In this document: one piece after another, positions 6,941 to 8,252 of the stretch
How the letters are laid out: each line of letters starts with the position of its first letter
Numbering within the stretch: position 1 is the stretch's first letter
Assembly (NCBI GenBank): GCA_016763955.1
Contig: JAESSU010000294.1
Span: 1 to 8,252 of the forward strand
DNA from: Phycisphaeraceae bacterium
GTDB taxonomy: Bacteria; Planctomycetota; Phycisphaerae; Phycisphaerales; Phycisphaeraceae
DNA length: 8,252 bases
Direction: 5' to 3'
Position numbers and translations under genes: made by a program
Notes under the pieces: model-generated
Database searches by the model: none
Seen by the model: only the letters and a program-made list of their open reading frames with translations
What the model was told of the DNA's origin: nothing

Positions 6941-7255
6941 GTAGGCATGCCGCTGCGGTAGGGGGCTTAGGTCTAAAAGATGCCTGCAACGACCTTGCTG
7001 GCTGCTCGCAGGAGGGTGTGGGGCGGCATATTCCTTATTGACTCAAACTCTAAACCGATCAACCTGCTCGAAATTATTTTTACGCGAAAAGTCCATATAA
7101 TCCAGACGGCAACTCTCCGCTAGCAGCCTAACAGAGGCTCGTTTTGGGCATAATCCCATTGTTTTGATCCGATAATTCATAAAATTCAGGGTGAAAGTCC
7201 AATACAGGTCTTATTAAACTAGGGCGGGCTATGTGTCCTAGGCCGGCGAATTTGT

Positions 7256-7261
7256 TACACT
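7256..7261 (+). promoter_or_regulatory. possible -10 box TACACT just before the lutA-like start
   Basis: TACACT lies eight bases before the ATG at 7270, so transcription from it would begin at or within a few bases of the start codon and give a nearly leaderless mRNA. This agrees with the absence of any Shine-Dalgarno there. The -35 position (GTGTCC at 17 bases) is poor. A small CTAGG-N13-CCTAG inverted repeat (7219-7241) lies immediately upstream and could be an operator. Confidence 0.25.
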
Positions 7262-7269
7262 AACTGACC

Positions 7270-8028
7270 ATGAAAGTAGACCTTTTTATCACCTGTTTAG
7301 CAGACTCTTATTACCCTCGCACCGGGATTGCGGTGGTCAAAATCCTAGAGCATCTAGGGCATGAGGTCTGCTTCCCCAAAGAACAGACCTGTTGCGGCCA
7401 GCCCATGTTCAATACCGGCTACAAGGACGACACACGCACTATCGCAAAGAAGATGATTGATATCTTTGCCGATAGCGATATCGTTGTCACGCCCTCAGGT
7501 TCTTGTGCTGCAATGGTGCATGAGAATTTTGAAACGCTTTTTGAAGATGACCCGGTTTATCTTAAAAAGGCCAAAGAACTCGCGGCCAAAACGCATGAAT
7601 TTATTTTGTTCCTCACCGATGTCCTTAAAGTTGATCTCAAAGACCTTGGCGTTACTTGGCAAGGCAAGGCAACTTACCACTACTCCTGTCATCTGCGTGA
7701 GATTGGTGTTGCAGGGGGCGGTCAAAAAATCGTTGATGTCATCAAACAGATCGATGGCTTGGAATATGCACAGATTGAAAAGCCCGAACAATGCTGCGGC
7801 TTTGGCGGAACCTTTGCGGTGAAGTATCCGCAAATCTCCGGCTCGATGGTCGAAGATAAAGTGGACTGCATTAAAAAAACGCAAGCAGATCATGTGATCT
7901 GTAACGATGCAGGTTGCACGATGAATATCTCCGGCTCGTGTGAACGCAATGGCCATTCGGTGAATTTTATATCACTTGCTGAAATCATCGCTGAAGGCTT
8001 GGGCCTACTGGAGAAAGACCATGCCTGA
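7270..8028 (+). CDS. lutA: LutA-like (Fe-S)-binding / CCG-domain protein of lactate utilisation
   Basis: Subunit of the LutABC system, which oxidises L-lactate to pyruvate with electron transfer through Fe-S proteins; cytoplasmic or membrane-peripheral. It has 252 residues, close to the roughly 240-250 of LutA/YkgE proteins. It carries two tandem cysteine-rich CCG domains. First: C9, then CCGQP (41-45) and GSC (C79), spacing CX31CCX36C. Second: SCH (C140), CCGFGGTF (175-182) and DAGC (C216). In both, the first Cys of the usual closing CxxC is replaced (S76, D213), which is normal for LutA as I recall it. No signal peptide or membrane segment. The ATG at 7270 begins the conserved MKVDLFITCLAD start; no Shine-Dalgarno precedes it. 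Its end overlaps the lutB-like start by eight bases, so the two are co-translated. Glycolate oxidase iron-sulfur subunits share the CCG domain, but length and neighbour favour LutA. Confidence 0.9.
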   Translation: MKVDLFITCLADSYYPRTGIAVVKILEHLGHEVCFPKEQTCCGQPMFNTGYKDDTRTIAKKMIDIFADSDIVVTPSGSCAAMVHENFETLFEDDPVYLKKAKELAAKTHEFILFLTDVLKVDLKDLGVTWQGKATYHYSCHLREIGVAGGGQKIVDVIKQIDGLEYAQIEKPEQCCGFGGTFAVKYPQISGSMVEDKVDCIKKTQADHVICNDAGCTMNISGSCERNGHSVNFISLAEIIAEGLGLLEKDHA

Positions 8029-8252
8029 TCCCCAATCCACACAGCATCAAAATCATTCTCCGGAACCTGTTGAATTAACAATGTCCGGCCATGACATTCT
8101 TTTTCCCAAGCTTCCTTATGACATGAAGCAGCGGGCCAAGGCTGCGACTCAGAACGTACAACTTCAGCAGTTTGTTAACTCTGCAACGCACATGCGTGAT
8201 CAGCTGCGTATTACCAATTGCAATGATGCGTTTGGTGATAACTATGACAAGA
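8021..8252 (+). CDS. lutB: LutB-like iron-sulfur protein, 5' fragment cut by window edge
   Basis: Only the first 77 codons are in the window. LutB is the larger Fe-S subunit of the lactate-utilisation complex, with an N-terminal LutB/LutC-type (DUF162) domain and C-terminal ferredoxin-like [4Fe-4S] motifs; neither catalytic core nor cysteine clusters are reached here. The visible part has a polar Gln/His/Pro-rich start (about residues 1-20), then PYDMKQRAKAATQNVQLQQF and a RDQLRI segment, which resemble the helical N terminus of LutB. The start ATG at 8021 overlaps the lutA stop by eight bases and is preceded by GGAG (8010-8013), one of the few good ribosome sites in the window. A second in-frame ATG (residue 21, MSGHDILF) could also be a start. 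Identification relies largely on the adjacent lutA-like gene. Confidence 0.7.
   Translation, partial: MPDPQSTQHQNHSPEPVELTMSGHDILFPKLPYDMKQRAKAATQNVQLQQFVNSATHMRDQLRITNCNDAFGDNYDK

Larger units (their letters stand above)
6661..7269. other. divergent intergenic region, no credible gene
   Basis: 609 bases separate the permease start (leftward) from the lutA-like start (rightward). I see no reading frame with protein-like content on either strand; stops are frequent. Both operons must be driven from here or from read-through. The left third is A+T-rich near the permease. The middle (about 6900-7030) is visibly richer in G+C and holds short inverted repeats, and the right part returns to mixed composition. 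No tRNA, rRNA, CRISPR repeat, transposase remnant or convincing Rho-independent terminator (stem followed by a T run) was found. Separate entries list the repeats and promoter-like boxes. Confidence 0.8.

Noticed and set aside
7096..7101. Perfect TATAAT on the plus strand
   Set aside because: No acceptable -35 box at 16-18 bases upstream and no extended -10 TG; kept only as a chance A/T match.
7187..7200. GGGTGAAAGTCC resembling part of a cobalamin riboswitch or a group II intron
   Set aside because: The short string stands alone: no B12-box, no paired flanking helices, no intron-encoded protein or intron ends.
6720..7200. Decayed gene in the intergenic region (for example MPTTPARVSTANQPNEF on the minus strand near 6950)
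   Set aside because: The frame is short, interrupted by stops on both sides, and I recognise no protein family in it.
7495..7956. Long open frame on the minus strand opposite the lutA-like gene
   Set aside because: It is antisense to a strongly conserved cysteine-rich protein and its translation has no recognisable family features.

Overview
The window reads as a bacterial chromosome segment with two divergent gene groups around a 609-base non-coding region. G+C looks to be in the mid-40s percent by eye (not counted). The phylum cannot be fixed from the sequence alone. An outer-membrane-bearing organism is suggested by the Wzm/Wzt-type glycan exporter. Most genes lack a clear Shine-Dalgarno sequence, and the LutA-like protein has a style also seen in Planctomycetes. 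A planctomycete (Phycisphaerae-like) or a proteobacterium are therefore the two readings I consider most likely, both with low confidence.

Left part (about 1-6660, all on the minus strand, so read right to left): a tightly packed surface-polysaccharide operon. In transcription order it holds an ABC-2 permease (Wzm type), an ATPase with a C-terminal extension (Wzt type), a CheR-like SAM-dependent methyltransferase, a polysaccharide pyruvyl transferase family protein, a WcaC-like family 4 glycosyltransferase, and an extended SDR NAD-dependent nucleotide-sugar epimerase/dehydratase whose C-terminal end runs off the window. The first four genes overlap one another at their stop/start junctions (1, 11 or 26, and 3 bases). 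The last two follow after gaps of 37 and 55 bases. The cluster probably continues to the left, since one glycosyltransferase and one sugar-nucleotide enzyme cannot build a whole glycan.

Middle (6661-7269): no credible gene. It holds several short perfect inverted repeats and a TTTATAAA core that could serve promoters in both directions. It must contain the start signals of both the glycan operon (minus) and the lut-type operon (plus).

Right part (7270-8252, plus strand): a LutA-like cysteine-rich protein with two CCG-type Fe-S/cysteine motifs, overlapping by 8 bases the start of a LutB-like gene that is cut by the window edge. This matches the lactate-utilisation LutABC arrangement and appears functionally unrelated to the polysaccharide genes.

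How the genes may work together: the epimerase supplies an activated sugar, the glycosyltransferase adds residues, and Wzm/Wzt exports the finished, lipid-linked chain across the inner membrane. Wzt has the length and C-terminal domain of transporters that recognise a modified non-reducing end. The methyltransferase and pyruvyl transferase encoded immediately after it are candidates for making that end modification. This coupling is the most interesting hypothesis in the window. It is an inference, not something the sequence proves.
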